Shown here in pieces: positions 26,954 to 35,670 of a DNA stretch of 64,000 bases. The notes under the pieces are model-generated. The model had not been told where the DNA came from. It made no database searches and worked only from the letters and a program-made list of their open reading frames with translations. The DNA lies in contig JAEZTB010000042.1 of assembly GCA_023443745.1 (NCBI GenBank), positions 186,001 through 250,000 on the forward strand, in the 5' to 3' direction. This stretch comes from Bacillota bacterium (lineage in GTDB: Bacteria > Bacillota > Clostridia > DSM-8532). Both the position numbers and the translations under genes were made by a program. Position 1 is the first letter of the stretch; every line of letters begins with the position of its first letter.

Positions 26954-27727
26954 TTAAACAGATGAATTTAACTCGTAAATAGCCTTTAATCCTTCCAAAG
27001 TAAGAAGAGGATTTACTTCATCAATGGTGGCAGATTCTGAGGCGATCAGCTTAGCCATACCTCCTGTAGCCACAACCTTAATCCCCTCTTCACCCATTTC
27101 CTGCTTCATGAGCGTCACGATATGATCGACCTGGCCCACAAAACCATAGAGAATTCCGGACTGCATGCTGCTTACCGTTGTTCTTCCAATAATATGCCTG
27201 GGTTTGGCAATTTCTATACGGGGCAGCATGGAAGCTTTTTCAAAAAGAGCTTCTGCAGATATCTTGATACCGGGGCAAATGATGCCTCCCAAATAGTCCC
27301 CTTTGGCATTGATGGCACAGAAGGTGGTGGCTGTCCCAAAATCCACAATAATGTCAGGGCCACCATATAGCTTCAGAGCGCCGACAGCATTGACAATCTT
27401 ATCGGCACCCACTTCCCGGGGATTTTCATATTTGATATTAATGCCGGTTTTAACACCTGGCTCTACTTGAATAGGTTTTTTGTTGAAATACTTTTTGACG
27501 GCATTAACAATGGCGTGCATAGCACCCGGTGCCACAGAGCACATTATAACATCTTTAATGTCCTCGGGCCTGATACCGGTGTGGTTCAATATTGAAATCA
27601 GGAACAATCCTATTTCATCAGAGGTTCGCTCCTTTACTGTGGATAGACGCCAATTACCCACAAGAGTATTACCCTTATAGACACCTATTGCACTATTGGT
27701 ATTTCCTATATCAATGGCTAACAGCAT
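26954..27727 (-). CDS. coaX: Type III pantothenate kinase
   Basis: First enzyme of coenzyme A synthesis, ATP-dependent phosphorylation of pantothenate. It is 257 residues with the ASKHA-fold phosphate motif DIGNTNSAIG near residue 5, PREVGADKIVNAVGA near 105, and IIVDFGTATTF near 130, all diagnostic of CoaX as opposed to CoaA or CoaB-linked kinases. It is the last gene of a likely birA, N/Q/R-rich, coaX operon, a linkage common in Firmicutes for birA and coaX. An imperfect inverted repeat at 26836-26914 follows its stop. Confidence 0.96.
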   Translation of the reverse strand: MLLAIDIGNTNSAIGVYKGNTLVGNWRLSTVKERTSDEIGLFLISILNHTGIRPEDIKDVIMCSVAPGAMHAIVNAVKKYFNKKPIQVEPGVKTGINIKYENPREVGADKIVNAVGALKLYGGPDIIVDFGTATTFCAINAKGDYLGGIICPGIKISAEALFEKASMLPRIEIAKPRHIIGRTTVSSMQSGILYGFVGQVDHIVTLMKQEMGEEGIKVVATGGMAKLIASESATIDEVNPLLTLEGLKAIYELNSSV

Positions 27728-27749
27728 TAAACCTACACGCCTCGCTTGA

Positions 27750-28298
27750 TCACAGACCCAGCTTTACAGCGCGGATCTGCTTGATTTCAAATTGAATATC
27801 CTTTTCTACTCTCTCAATGTCAGCCTGAATATCCTCAACAGTCTCGATTCGCTTGGGAATGATATGCCTGGCTGCGGTATCGCCGAGCGTTACATTATGC
27901 AGGGGATTCCTTGCATAACGGTTATTATTATTCGAACCAGCACCATGATTATGGATGGCCTGGCTTTTATTAGGCTGGCTTTGGGTTTTTCCGGGCTGTT
28001 CGGATCTGGGTCGATCAACAGCTTTCTGCTCTTTAGGCTTTTGGGGGTACTTAGAGTCACTTTGGGCTCTGGTACGATCGTTATGGGAATTAATGCCCTT
28101 CTCGCCGGCATGATTTTTATCCATACGACTCCGATCCTGGTTTGAATTTCTATCCTGTTGGCCCCTTCTGTCCTGAGATCTATTACGATCTGAATGAGGG
28201 CGGTTATTCTGGTTATTAAACCTTTGCTGTGAATTATTCTGCTGATTTTTCTGCTGGTTATTCTCCGTGTTATGGGTACTTGGGTTATGTTGTTCCAT
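27750..28298 (-). CDS. Disordered Asn/Gln/Arg-rich protein of unknown function
   Basis: 182 residues starting at the ATG with GGAGG five bases upstream. The first 115 residues are low complexity, dominated by Asn, Gln, Arg, Ser, Asp and His (for example NNQQKNQQNNSQQRFNNQNN), and surely disordered. The last 65 residues look folded: RYARNPLHNVTLGDTAARHI, then a helical VEDIQADIERVEKDIQFEIKQIRAVKLGL. There is no signal peptide. It sits 22 nt after birA's stop and 22 nt before coaX, so it is co-transcribed with cofactor genes. The arginine-rich, aggregation-prone composition suggests RNA binding or condensate formation, but that is inference; I recognise no family. Confidence 0.75.
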   Translation of the reverse strand: MEQHNPSTHNTENNQQKNQQNNSQQRFNNQNNRPHSDRNRSQDRRGQQDRNSNQDRSRMDKNHAGEKGINSHNDRTRAQSDSKYPQKPKEQKAVDRPRSEQPGKTQSQPNKSQAIHNHGAGSNNNNRYARNPLHNVTLGDTAARHIIPKRIETVEDIQADIERVEKDIQFEIKQIRAVKLGL

Positions 28299-28320
28299 AA
28301 AAACCTCCAAACATAAAACA

Positions 28321-29322
28321 CTAAAGTTCTCTGAGCGAAATTTCACCTGATAAAACCTCAAGGCTTCGGCCATCTTCCTGCTTTACCACTAATTTTCCGT
28401 CCTGAGTAATGTCCTGCACCAATACTACCTGACTTCCATCATGAGATATCAAGCGCACCTTTTTACCCAGCGTTACGCTCCGGCTCTTCCATTCATCAAT
28501 CATCCGGGAGGCTCCGTCCTTCAGGTAGTCTTCATAGACCTCCTCCAGGGCGTTGATAATTCCTGCTGCCAACATGCTCCGATCAAGGGGCTTGCGATCT
28601 TCCATGTTCAACCTGAGAGAAGTGGCGATGGAAACTATTTCATCCGAGAAGTCCTGTTCCAGATGGTTAACATTAAGACCGATTCCTAAAATGACCCAGG
28701 CTATCCTTTCAGCCTCGGCAGACAGTTCAGTAAGAATACCGCATACCTTTTTCCGACCAATAAGAACATCATTAGGCCATTTTATGCCCAGGCCCGGAAT
28801 ATTTAGGTGTTCCAGTGCCCTGCAAACAGCCACAGAAGCTGCCAGAGTTAAAGTCTGAACCTCTCCTGGATGAAGCTTCGGCTTAAGTAAAAGAGACAAC
28901 CAAATCCCTGTTCCAGAAGCCGATACCCAGCTTCTTCCCAACCTGCCACGTCCCCCGGTTTGGCTTTCGGCCACCACAATCGTGCCTTCCAGAGCACCTT
29001 CGGCGGCTAGCTGCTTTAAGACACTATTGGTCGAATCAACCTGTGTAAAAAACTTGAGTTCCTTTCCAAAGGTATGCGTGACAAGCTTATTTAGAATAGC
29101 AGGTTTTCCATAGGGATTTTCAGATGAATTTAATCGGTAGCCCTTCCTGGTCACGGCTTCAATTATAAATCCTTCCTTTTTCAAGGCCGAAATTCTTTTC
29201 CATACTGCCGCACGGGATATACCCAGATGCTGACTTAAATGTTCCCCTGACACGTATTGGCCTGAAGCTTCCTGAAGTATGGTGAGTATATCCAGGCTGC
29301 GGATATTTTCTTGATCCTGCAA
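28321..29322 (-). CDS. birA: Bifunctional biotin-protein ligase/biotin operon repressor
   Basis: Adds biotin to carboxylase carrier domains and, with its winged helix, represses biotin genes. It is 333 residues from a TTG at 29322 behind AAGGAGG; the frame is open further upstream but overlaps another gene and aligns with nothing. The N-terminal helix-turn-helix contains GQYVSGEHLSQHLGISRAAVWKRISALKKEG, followed by the catalytic GGRGRLGRSWVSASGTGIWLS (residues about 125-145), KWPNDVLIGRKKVCGIL, and a C-terminal SH3-like domain. The ribosome site overlaps the stop of the preceding gene, implying coupling. Confidence 0.94.
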   Translation of the reverse strand: MQDQENIRSLDILTILQEASGQYVSGEHLSQHLGISRAAVWKRISALKKEGFIIEAVTRKGYRLNSSENPYGKPAILNKLVTHTFGKELKFFTQVDSTNSVLKQLAAEGALEGTIVVAESQTGGRGRLGRSWVSASGTGIWLSLLLKPKLHPGEVQTLTLAASVAVCRALEHLNIPGLGIKWPNDVLIGRKKVCGILTELSAEAERIAWVILGIGLNVNHLEQDFSDEIVSIATSLRLNMEDRKPLDRSMLAAGIINALEEVYEDYLKDGASRMIDEWKSRSVTLGKKVRLISHDGSQVVLVQDITQDGKLVVKQEDGRSLEVLSGEISLREL

Positions 29323-29338
29323 AAGCGAATCTTCCTCC

Positions 29339-29956
29339 TTATGGAATTTGAAGCACTGTATATTCTTCATGGTTGGCAGTAAAAAAGACAGCTTTTCGGT
29401 GCTCTTTATCTTCGTATCGGATAACCTTGCTCTGGGATTCCAGCATAACAAAAAAAGCATAGAGTAGATGATTTCCAGAATCCTGATAGGTTTCCTCGTG
29501 TTTTTCCAGAATATTATTGAGATACAGAGTTTCCGAACTCTCATATAATATGGGCGTATCCAACGCTATTCCCATAACCTCGATACGTTCCGGTAAAATC
29601 GAAGACATTACTAATACCTCAGGATTCCGAAAGGTCCCAAAACGATAATTACAAAGAGGAATAAGGTTATCTCCATATTGCTTCATAAGAATGGGCTCAT
29701 TTTGGCCCATCTCATAGAGAGAGGCATCCCCTACTCTACAGTAGTCAAGATCCACATCAAGCCTCAGGCATCGATAATCGGCATCCTTCAAACGTTTCAC
29801 ATCATCTCTCGGATTTAACAGAGCCTTAATAATCTTTCTGCTCCCATTCAGCCCATGAAGCGTAAGCTCACGGTCATACCATTCTGATAATTTCATGCCG
29901 CAATCGACAATATCCTTGATTTTTTCCTTGGGAGCATAGAAATAAAGTCCTGCCAT
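29339..29956 (-). CDS. Protein of unknown function upstream of birA
   Basis: 205 residues, soluble, no signal. It opens MAGLYFYAPKEKIKDIVDCGMKLSEWYDRE and carries a central LRLDVDLDYCRVGDASLYEMG. The pattern looks like an ordinary conserved enzyme or nucleotide-handling domain, but I cannot name it. Its TAA stop is contained in the birA ribosome site, so birA translation is probably coupled to it. A palindromic repeat and then the hup promoter lie upstream on the other side. Confidence 0.8.
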   Translation of the reverse strand: MAGLYFYAPKEKIKDIVDCGMKLSEWYDRELTLHGLNGSRKIIKALLNPRDDVKRLKDADYRCLRLDVDLDYCRVGDASLYEMGQNEPILMKQYGDNLIPLCNYRFGTFRNPEVLVMSSILPERIEVMGIALDTPILYESSETLYLNNILEKHEETYQDSGNHLLYAFFVMLESQSKVIRYEDKEHRKAVFFTANHEEYTVLQIP

Positions 29957-30001
29957 ATGGACTCCTTCATGAGGGAATAGTCATATCCTTACACGTAAAT
30001 G

Positions 30002-30089
30002 TATTAATAGGTCGCATCAATAACTTGGGTACCTGTCACCTTTGGGCGTTCGAAATCTTTGATTTCGCTAACGGGTAAGGTTATTATAT
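30002..30089 (+). repeat. Dispersed palindromic element, copy 3
   Basis: AATAACTTGGGTACCTGTCAC CTTTGGGCGTTCGAAATC forms the left arm, then a TTT loop, and the right arm GATTTCGCTAACGGG AAGGTTATTATA. The left arm contains an extra ACCTGTCACCTTTGGGC block. The complement of that block occurs in the right arm of copy 4, not here, suggesting asymmetric deletion from a longer palindrome. Confidence 0.78.
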
Positions 30090-30149
30090 ACTGTTTTGAC
30101 GGGATAATCAAATAATATGGGATTATTTTTGGGAAAAACGCGTGAACGC

Positions 30150-30178
30150 TTGACTTTATGCCAATCACGTTATACAAT
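30150..30178 (+). promoter_or_regulatory. Sigma-A promoter of hup
   Basis: TTGACT at 30150-30155 and TACAAT at 30173-30178 with exactly 17 bp between, 32 nt before the hup start. Confidence 0.88.
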
Positions 30179-30210
30179 GATGACGAAATTTTGTGCAGGA
30201 GGTAATCCTA

Positions 30211-30486
30211 ATGAACAAAGCCGATCTAATTAGCGCTGTAGCACAGCAATCGGGCCTTACAAAGAAAGATAGCGAGGCTGCTCTTGATGCCCTCGTTTCG
30301 GTTGTCGAGGAATCTCTTTCCAAGGGTGAAAAGGTTGTTCTCGTTGGTTTCGGAACCTTTGAAACCAAGAACAGAGCTGCCAGAAAGGGACGCAATCCCC
30401 AGACAAAGGAAACCATCACGATCCCCGCATCCAAGGCACCTGTTTTTAAAGCAGGCAAGGCTCTCAAAGACAAGGTTAACGTCTAA
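30211..30486 (+). CDS. hup: HU family DNA-binding protein
   Basis: Histone-like nucleoid protein that bends and compacts DNA as a dimer. It is 91 residues, starting MNKADLISAVAQQSG behind AGGAGG, with the conserved GFGTFETKNRAARKGRNPQT beta-arm sequence and a C-terminal FKAGKALKDKVN. A six-residue upstream extension from a GTG lacks a ribosome site. It is monocistronic with a strong promoter and terminator. A long Clostridia linkage of hup with spoVT/mazG genes is not seen here. Confidence 0.98.
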   Translation: MNKADLISAVAQQSGLTKKDSEAALDALVSVVEESLSKGEKVVLVGFGTFETKNRAARKGRNPQTKETITIPASKAPVFKAGKALKDKVNV

Positions 30487-30535
30487 TCGTGTAAGCCGCC
30501 TTTGTAGATGCACAAGACTCGATTTATGTAAAAAG

Positions 30536-30571
30536 CAAAAAAAGGGTTACGTAATGTAGCCCTTTTTTGTT
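30536..30571. terminator. Bidirectional terminator between hup and proB
   Basis: GGGTTAC/GTAGCCC stem extended by A:T pairs, with T-runs on both strands. It lies between the convergent hup and proB genes. Confidence 0.88.
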
Positions 30572-30583
30572 ATCCTTTTTACC

Positions 30584-31429
30584 TTAATCCTCGTCTATTT
30601 CATTACTTTCAATTGCCTGTGCTTTTTTCAAAAAGAGAGTTCCGATTTCCTCTCCTTTAAGAATATTCAATATAGTCATAGGATCATCACCATTAGCGAT
30701 GACCATGTTAACACCTGCACCAGTTGCAATCTCAGCCGCATCAATTTTTGTAACCATGCCTCCTGTGCCACGATTGGTACCTGAGCCTCCGGCACATTCA
30801 CGTACAGTTTCCAAATCTTCAACTACTGAAATAAGCTTGCTTTCCTTGTTTTCACGTGGATTTTCTTCATAAAGTCCATCAATATCCGACAATATAATAA
30901 GTAAATCTGCAGAAATCAGTTTAGATACAACAGCCGACAAGGTATCATTGTCACCGAACATCATAAGGCTCTTGATTTCATCAACCGATACGGAGTCATT
31001 CTCATTGACAATGGGAAGAACACCAAATTCTAAAAGGCTCTTAAAGGTATTCATCACATTTTTTCTCTTCATTTCATCATTGATATCGGTTTTAGTCAAA
31101 AGGATCTGAGCTACCATATGGTTATAGGTCGCAAACAATCGGCTGTAAATATTCATGAGCTCACATTGGCCCACTGCTGCCAGGGCCTGCTTCATTCCCA
31201 TTCCCATAGGACGCCTGCGGAAATTAAATTTACCCATACCGACACCAATAGCACCTGAGGAGACAAGAACAACTTCCCTGTTTTCATTCATAAGCTCTGA
31301 CAGAGCCAATGCCAGCCGATCCATCCTGATCAGGTTCATTTTCCCGTTATCATGGGTCAATGTGGAGGTACCAACCTTAACCACAATTCTTTGTGCATTT
31401 TTCAGCTCTAGTCTGACTTGCTGTTCCAT
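30584..31429 (-). CDS. proB: Glutamate 5-kinase
   Basis: First step of proline synthesis: ATP plus glutamate to glutamyl-5-phosphate. It is 281 residues, starting after a weak AGGA site, with the amino-acid-kinase motifs VVKVGTSTLTH, VLVSSGAIGVGM, NENDSVSVDEI, FGDNDTLSAVV and GTGGMVTKIDAA. It lacks the C-terminal PUA domain present in Escherichia coli ProB, as many short Firmicute versions do. proA is not adjacent, and the gene has a 470-nt upstream region with no other gene that I can support. Confidence 0.95.
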   Translation of the reverse strand: MEQQVRLELKNAQRIVVKVGTSTLTHDNGKMNLIRMDRLALALSELMNENREVVLVSSGAIGVGMGKFNFRRRPMGMGMKQALAAVGQCELMNIYSRLFATYNHMVAQILLTKTDINDEMKRKNVMNTFKSLLEFGVLPIVNENDSVSVDEIKSLMMFGDNDTLSAVVSKLISADLLIILSDIDGLYEENPRENKESKLISVVEDLETVRECAGGSGTNRGTGGMVTKIDAAEIATGAGVNMVIANGDDPMTILNILKGEEIGTLFLKKAQAIESNEIDED

Positions 31430-31631
31430 CGCAAATTGTTCCTCATTTCTTCATGTTTTGACATGGGTAATATCCTGTCCGTCTCTTTTTGACGAACGAT
31501 TTTTCCCCCGCCCCTTTGACATTGTTTTCATGCGGCTTGTATAAGTTTATTAATTTATCATTTTGGGGTAATGCTTTACCACCCCTCCTGAATAATATAA
31601 GATAGGCATGCAGCAATTTTATGATTGTTTT

Positions 31632-31675
31632 GGCCAAACTAAATCCTAACCCCCCGGTGGTTTGGCCTTTTTTTT
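31632..31675 (+). terminator. Orphan terminator-like hairpin
   Basis: A perfect 8-bp stem GGCCAAAC/GTTTGGCC with a 20-base loop is followed by eight T on the plus strand. No plus-strand gene precedes it, since proB is on the minus strand. It could end an unannotated small transcript or be an attenuator for the HD gene 230 nt downstream. The 480-nt spacer also has three tandem copies of ATTCATTAAA near 31695-31722. Confidence 0.6.
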
Positions 31676-31787
31676 ATGTTCTCCCGGTCACATAAATTCA
31701 TTAAAATTCATTAAAATTCATTATAAACTTCTGCAGCCCATAATTCAATGCCGGCTGCTGGGGGGTGTGGTATTTTCGCGCAATCCC

Positions 31788-31816
31788 TTGAATTTAAATT
31801 GCCTATGATATATGAT
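31788..31816 (+). promoter_or_regulatory. Promoter of the HD hydrolase gene
   Basis: TTGAAT at 31788-31793 and TATGAT at 31811-31816 with 17-bp spacing; the start codon is about 94 nt downstream. Confidence 0.55.
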
Positions 31817-31909
31817 TGCACTGTACAAAATCGGAACATTCATATATTTTTTTATGAAATAAAAGACCCATAAAAACTTAAATAAAAGATACTCAGAGAG
31901 GGAATGACA

Positions 31910-32512
31910 ATGATAAATGAAAGACTCTATAAGCAAATTCAGTTTATTACCGAGGTTGACAAGGTTAAGAATATCTTTAGACAATCCAGGATCCATGATG
32001 GCTCCCGACGCGAAAATGATGCCGAACACTCCTGGCATTTAGCGCTCATGGCCTTTCTTTTAGAGGAATACGCCAATGACCGGGACCTGGATATGATGAA
32101 AGTCATAAAAATGTGTATCATTCATGATCTGGTAGAAATCGATGCAGGAGACACCTTCTGTTATGATACCGTCGCTGGTTTGGACAAGCTTGAACGCGAG
32201 CAGAAGGCGGCTGAGCGGCTTTTCGGGTTGCTGCCTGACGACCAAGGAAAAGAACTCCATGCCTTATGGGAAGAATTTGATGCCATGGTAACACCCGAGG
32301 CCAAATACGCGGCTGCTCTAGATAGGCTTCAACCCGTGCTGTTGAACATCCTCAACAAGGGTGGAACCTGGCGTGAGCATGGGATTATAAAAGAGCAGGT
32401 TATTAATCGTAATAAACACATTGGAGACGGGGCCCCTGAGCTTTGGAAATTTGCCTCTACCCTCATTGATGATGCTGTCGAAAAGGGCTATCTGGCTGAA
32501 TCAATTAAATGA
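31910..32512 (+). CDS. HD-domain hydrolase (YfbR/HDDC2 type)
   Basis: 200 residues, a metal-dependent phosphohydrolase of the HD superfamily related to 5'-deoxynucleotidase YfbR and HDDC2. Metal ligands are visible as NDAEHSWHLALMA (residues about 35-47), IIHDLVEIDAGD (about 69-80) and the later AALDRLQPVL aspartate. GAGAGGG seven bases before the ATG favours 31910 over the ATG at 31904. Nucleoside monophosphates are the likely substrates. Its 3' end overlaps the convergent lipoprotein gene by 12 bp. Confidence 0.9.
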   Translation: MINERLYKQIQFITEVDKVKNIFRQSRIHDGSRRENDAEHSWHLALMAFLLEEYANDRDLDMMKVIKMCIIHDLVEIDAGDTFCYDTVAGLDKLEREQKAAERLFGLLPDDQGKELHALWEEFDAMVTPEAKYAAALDRLQPVLLNILNKGGTWREHGIIKEQVINRNKHIGDGAPELWKFASTLIDDAVEKGYLAESIK

Positions 32513-34378
32513 CTGCCAGAAATTTCCTTGAGTATCGATATAGTCTGTGAGATCAGTAAAGGGGATTAAAAACTCCTGCATTCCCGCTGCATAGGAAGCA
32601 AGCTCATAGGCTGCAAAATAAAGAACAATTCCTTCTTCAGTAAGAGCAAAGCATGTATTGGGTGTGATGGTCACATGGTCCTCCACATATCCCACCTTGT
32701 CCATATTCTTTTTCATTACAGCACTCACATTTTCACTAAGATAGGAGAAAGCCTCTTCACCCGGTTTAAAAAGATCGTTAAGCCCGTATACATCTCCGTT
32801 TTTAGAATTGATGTAAAGGGTATTTCTGAAGCTTATGCCATGTACAGAACCAAGCATATCGGTGTAAATACTCTGATCAATCAAGAGCAAATTTTTCTGC
32901 CGCGTGATATTATAATCGGTCTCGACTATTTCGAGATTGCTTGGTTCGCGAACGCCGCTTGGCCTATAAGGTTTTACCATATCATCTTGAATTATGGCAT
33001 TGATCTTGGTTTGTAAAGTCTCATCTTTAAAACCTGAAAGGACCGGATACAATAAAGTAATAGAGTTGTCACGGGCCTCTACCTGTGTAACCGCTTCAAA
33101 TCCCTCACCTAAATCAATTTTACCATCTGCTCTGGCTATAATGGTACCCTTTAAATCCGCTACTGTTTGGAAATAATCCAATGTACCCCTAAGAAGTTCT
33201 CCATCCTCCCTAAAGGTTCCCAGACCCTTAAATTCAGGCAAGTCTTTAGCCGGCATCAGAGAGTTGTCAAGGAAGGATATTGTTTTAGCATCACTTACGC
33301 AAATATAATTATTGTTGAAGTTCTCTGCTAAGTCGTAAATCCAATCAGTATGTGTTTTAAAATCAGGAGAAAAAATAGCCTTCTTACTATAATATAAATA
33401 GGTGAGGGGTATATAATCGCTGGCAGAGACATCCTCTCCAACCACAATCAGCCCATTATTCATACGTTCAATACCACAGTAAACAGGTTCAAGGACGATG
33501 TTGCCCTGGGTATCAATGACGCCATACGCAGCATCATTCATGTTGTCTCCAGCATTTATGACGGCAAACCCGTTAAAAAATGGCTTGACCTCAGAATATT
33601 GGGCTTTGATGACGATCTTGCCCTCTTTGTCCTTATAACCGAATAGTGCTGTGCTTTCATCCCTAAACATTCGTAAACCGGAAGATACCTTGTCGGTAAG
33701 ATCATTACCATCAGTATCGATATAGTAAGAGGGACCATCATATTTTTCTGAAACTTCCGCCATACCATTCGAAAAATCAGACATGCCTCCCATATTTAAA
33801 TCCAGCACCAGCTTACCGGTCTTATCTACATAACCTCTTTTACTGTCGTTATAATAAGGTGACAGGCCACTATTGAATACGCCAATGTACCCTGAAATTT
33901 CAAACTGCTTTTTACCTCTTTCATCGAAGGCGACGGTGGTATTACTCTCACTAATATGACTTAAAAAAAGCCCTTCACTGTAGTTTAAGTATTCGTACTT
34001 GGGCTCAACCAAATAGTTTCCTTCCTTATCAATAAGGCCGGCCCTGCCATTTTGATCAGCTACTATGGCCGTACCGCAGTCATAGAACGGCTGTGCCCTG
34101 CTGAACTGAGGTTCAATAACCATATTTCCTTGCTGATCGGCATAACCATAATTAAGTGAGAACCCGGCATTTTTAACAACCGGCACCAGGTATCTGTTTG
34201 TTATCACATCTTCTTTATCCGGTCCATTGTCTTCGGGTGAGGCGGTCTCATTCACAACGGGATTCTCCTCCACTACCTCTTTATCCGTCTGGACAGCTCT
34301 TTGACAAGCTGTCACAGGCATCATCAAGGACATAGCCAGAATGGTTGCCAGCAGAAAATCCTTTGGTCTTCTTTTCAT
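32501..34378 (-). CDS. WG-repeat lipoprotein with C-terminal RsiV-like domain
   Basis: 625 residues with a lipoprotein signal (MSLMMPVTAC, cysteine near residue 25) and an acidic linker. Several WG-type beta repeats follow: GYADQQGNMVIEPQF, GLIDKEGNYLVEPKYEYL, GYVDKTGKLVLDL, FGYKDKEGKIVIKAQYSEV and YGVIDTQGNIVLEPVY. The C-terminal 200 residues (ITLLYPVLSGFKDETLQTKINAII to EGIVLYFAAYELASYAAG) resemble the DUF3298/RsiV extracellular domain. It is likely exported and membrane-tethered; a binding role at the cell surface is inferred. Its stop overlaps the convergent HD gene. Confidence 0.85.
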   Translation of the reverse strand: MKRRPKDFLLATILAMSLMMPVTACQRAVQTDKEVVEENPVVNETASPEDNGPDKEDVITNRYLVPVVKNAGFSLNYGYADQQGNMVIEPQFSRAQPFYDCGTAIVADQNGRAGLIDKEGNYLVEPKYEYLNYSEGLFLSHISESNTTVAFDERGKKQFEISGYIGVFNSGLSPYYNDSKRGYVDKTGKLVLDLNMGGMSDFSNGMAEVSEKYDGPSYYIDTDGNDLTDKVSSGLRMFRDESTALFGYKDKEGKIVIKAQYSEVKPFFNGFAVINAGDNMNDAAYGVIDTQGNIVLEPVYCGIERMNNGLIVVGEDVSASDYIPLTYLYYSKKAIFSPDFKTHTDWIYDLAENFNNNYICVSDAKTISFLDNSLMPAKDLPEFKGLGTFREDGELLRGTLDYFQTVADLKGTIIARADGKIDLGEGFEAVTQVEARDNSITLLYPVLSGFKDETLQTKINAIIQDDMVKPYRPSGVREPSNLEIVETDYNITRQKNLLLIDQSIYTDMLGSVHGISFRNTLYINSKNGDVYGLNDLFKPGEEAFSYLSENVSAVMKKNMDKVGYVEDHVTITPNTCFALTEEGIVLYFAAYELASYAAGMQEFLIPFTDLTDYIDTQGNFWQSFN

Positions 34379-34417
34379 ACCTAATACCTCACTTAGTGGA
34401 CTTAAATTTACTAGCGG

Positions 34418-35599
34418 TTATTTCAAGTGCTCAGTAAAGTCCCGTCCAAATTGCACACAAGCCTCAAGCTCCTGAGGTTCAGGCCTGTACTTGAAGGATA
34501 TGGGCTCCAGCACCATTTTAATACCGGCTTCTTCCATCTCCTTGTAAATCTTTTTAGGGGCTTCTCCGCTCCAGCCGTAGCTTCCGAAAGAGGCTCCCAC
34601 TTTATTCTTAAATTTATGCCCCTTGAGTTCATCGAGAACTCCGGCAATGGATCGCAAAGTACCGTTATTGACAGTGCAGCTGCCTATAATAATGCCCTTG
34701 GATCTGAACATTTCTGTAATGACATTACTGACATCGGACAAAGAGCTATTATAGAGCTTACAGAACACACCCTTGCTTTGGAGCCCCAATGCAATGGCCT
34801 CAGCCATTTTTTTGGTGGCATTATACATGGTATCGTAAATAATGGTCACATAGCCTTCGTCATAATTGTCTGCCCACAAGGCATATTTTTCAACAATTCT
34901 TAGAGGATTCTTCCTCCAGATGACACCATGACTGGGTGCAATCATTTCAATGGGCAGCTTTAAAGCAAGCACCTCATTAATCTTTTTCTTGATTAGCGGG
35001 GTCATGGGGGCCAGGATACCGGCAAAGTATTTGAGAGCCTCCTGCCACACGATTTCCTGGTCAACCTCATCTTCAAAGATGGATGCTCCTGCAAAATGCT
35101 GACCGAACGCATCATTGGAAAGCAGTACATTAGGGCCTTTTACAAAGGTCATCATACTGTCGGGCCAATGGATCATGGTCATCTCTACAAAGACCAGCTC
35201 ACACCGTCCAATATTTAATGTATCCCCGGTCTTTACAGTTCTGAAATTCCAATCCTTGTGAAAGTGCTTACGAATAATCTCGGCACCCTTAACCGAACAA
35301 TAAATAGGGATATCGGGACGCCTCTCCATAATCTCTCCTAAGGTGCCGCCGTGATCCGGTTCGTTATGGTTAATGACAATGTAATCGATATTGTCGATAC
35401 CAACCTCTTTATCCAATATTTCCATAAAGTCATCAGCATGAGGATACCATACTGTATCTACCAGAACGGTTTTTTCATCCTTAATGAGGAACGAATTATA
35501 GCTTGAACCGTTGAATGTTGAAAGCTCATGACCGTGAAAGTGCCGAAGCTCCCAATCCCTAAGGCCTAAATAGTAAACTTGATCTTTTACTTGTATCAT
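34418..35599 (-). CDS. fprA: Flavodiiron protein (FprA-type oxygen/NO reductase)
   Basis: Cytosolic enzyme that reduces oxygen (to water) or nitric oxide, protecting anaerobes. It is 393 residues. The N-terminal beta-lactamase-like domain has the di-iron ligands in HNEPDHGG (about residues 78-85), MTMIHWPDSM, SNDAFGQH and APSHGVIW. The C-terminal flavodoxin domain has the FMN loop YDTMYNATKKMAEA and GSYGWSGEAPK. Both iron sites are complete. No fused rubredoxin is present, so an external electron donor is needed. It is 72 nt downstream of the zinc-ribbon gene. Confidence 0.97.
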   Translation of the reverse strand: MIQVKDQVYYLGLRDWELRHFHGHELSTFNGSSYNSFLIKDEKTVLVDTVWYPHADDFMEILDKEVGIDNIDYIVINHNEPDHGGTLGEIMERRPDIPIYCSVKGAEIIRKHFHKDWNFRTVKTGDTLNIGRCELVFVEMTMIHWPDSMMTFVKGPNVLLSNDAFGQHFAGASIFEDEVDQEIVWQEALKYFAGILAPMTPLIKKKINEVLALKLPIEMIAPSHGVIWRKNPLRIVEKYALWADNYDEGYVTIIYDTMYNATKKMAEAIALGLQSKGVFCKLYNSSLSDVSNVITEMFRSKGIIIGSCTVNNGTLRSIAGVLDELKGHKFKNKVGASFGSYGWSGEAPKKIYKEMEEAGIKMVLEPISFKYRPEPQELEACVQFGRDFTEHLK

Positions 35600-35670
35600 A
35601 TTGACTCTCCCTGTTCTATAATGTATTTTAACTACCTCTGTCTTTAGCCAGACATGGTTTTATATATATT

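Noticed and set aside
29323..29544. N-terminal 74-residue extension of BirA
   Set aside because: It overlaps the upstream 205-residue gene almost completely, lacks a ribosome site and would give an over-long BirA; the TTG at 29322 behind AAGGAGG fits better.
31443..31637. 64-codon frame upstream of proB
   Set aside because: No ribosome site at its start and no recognisable sequence; probably chance in the proB upstream region.
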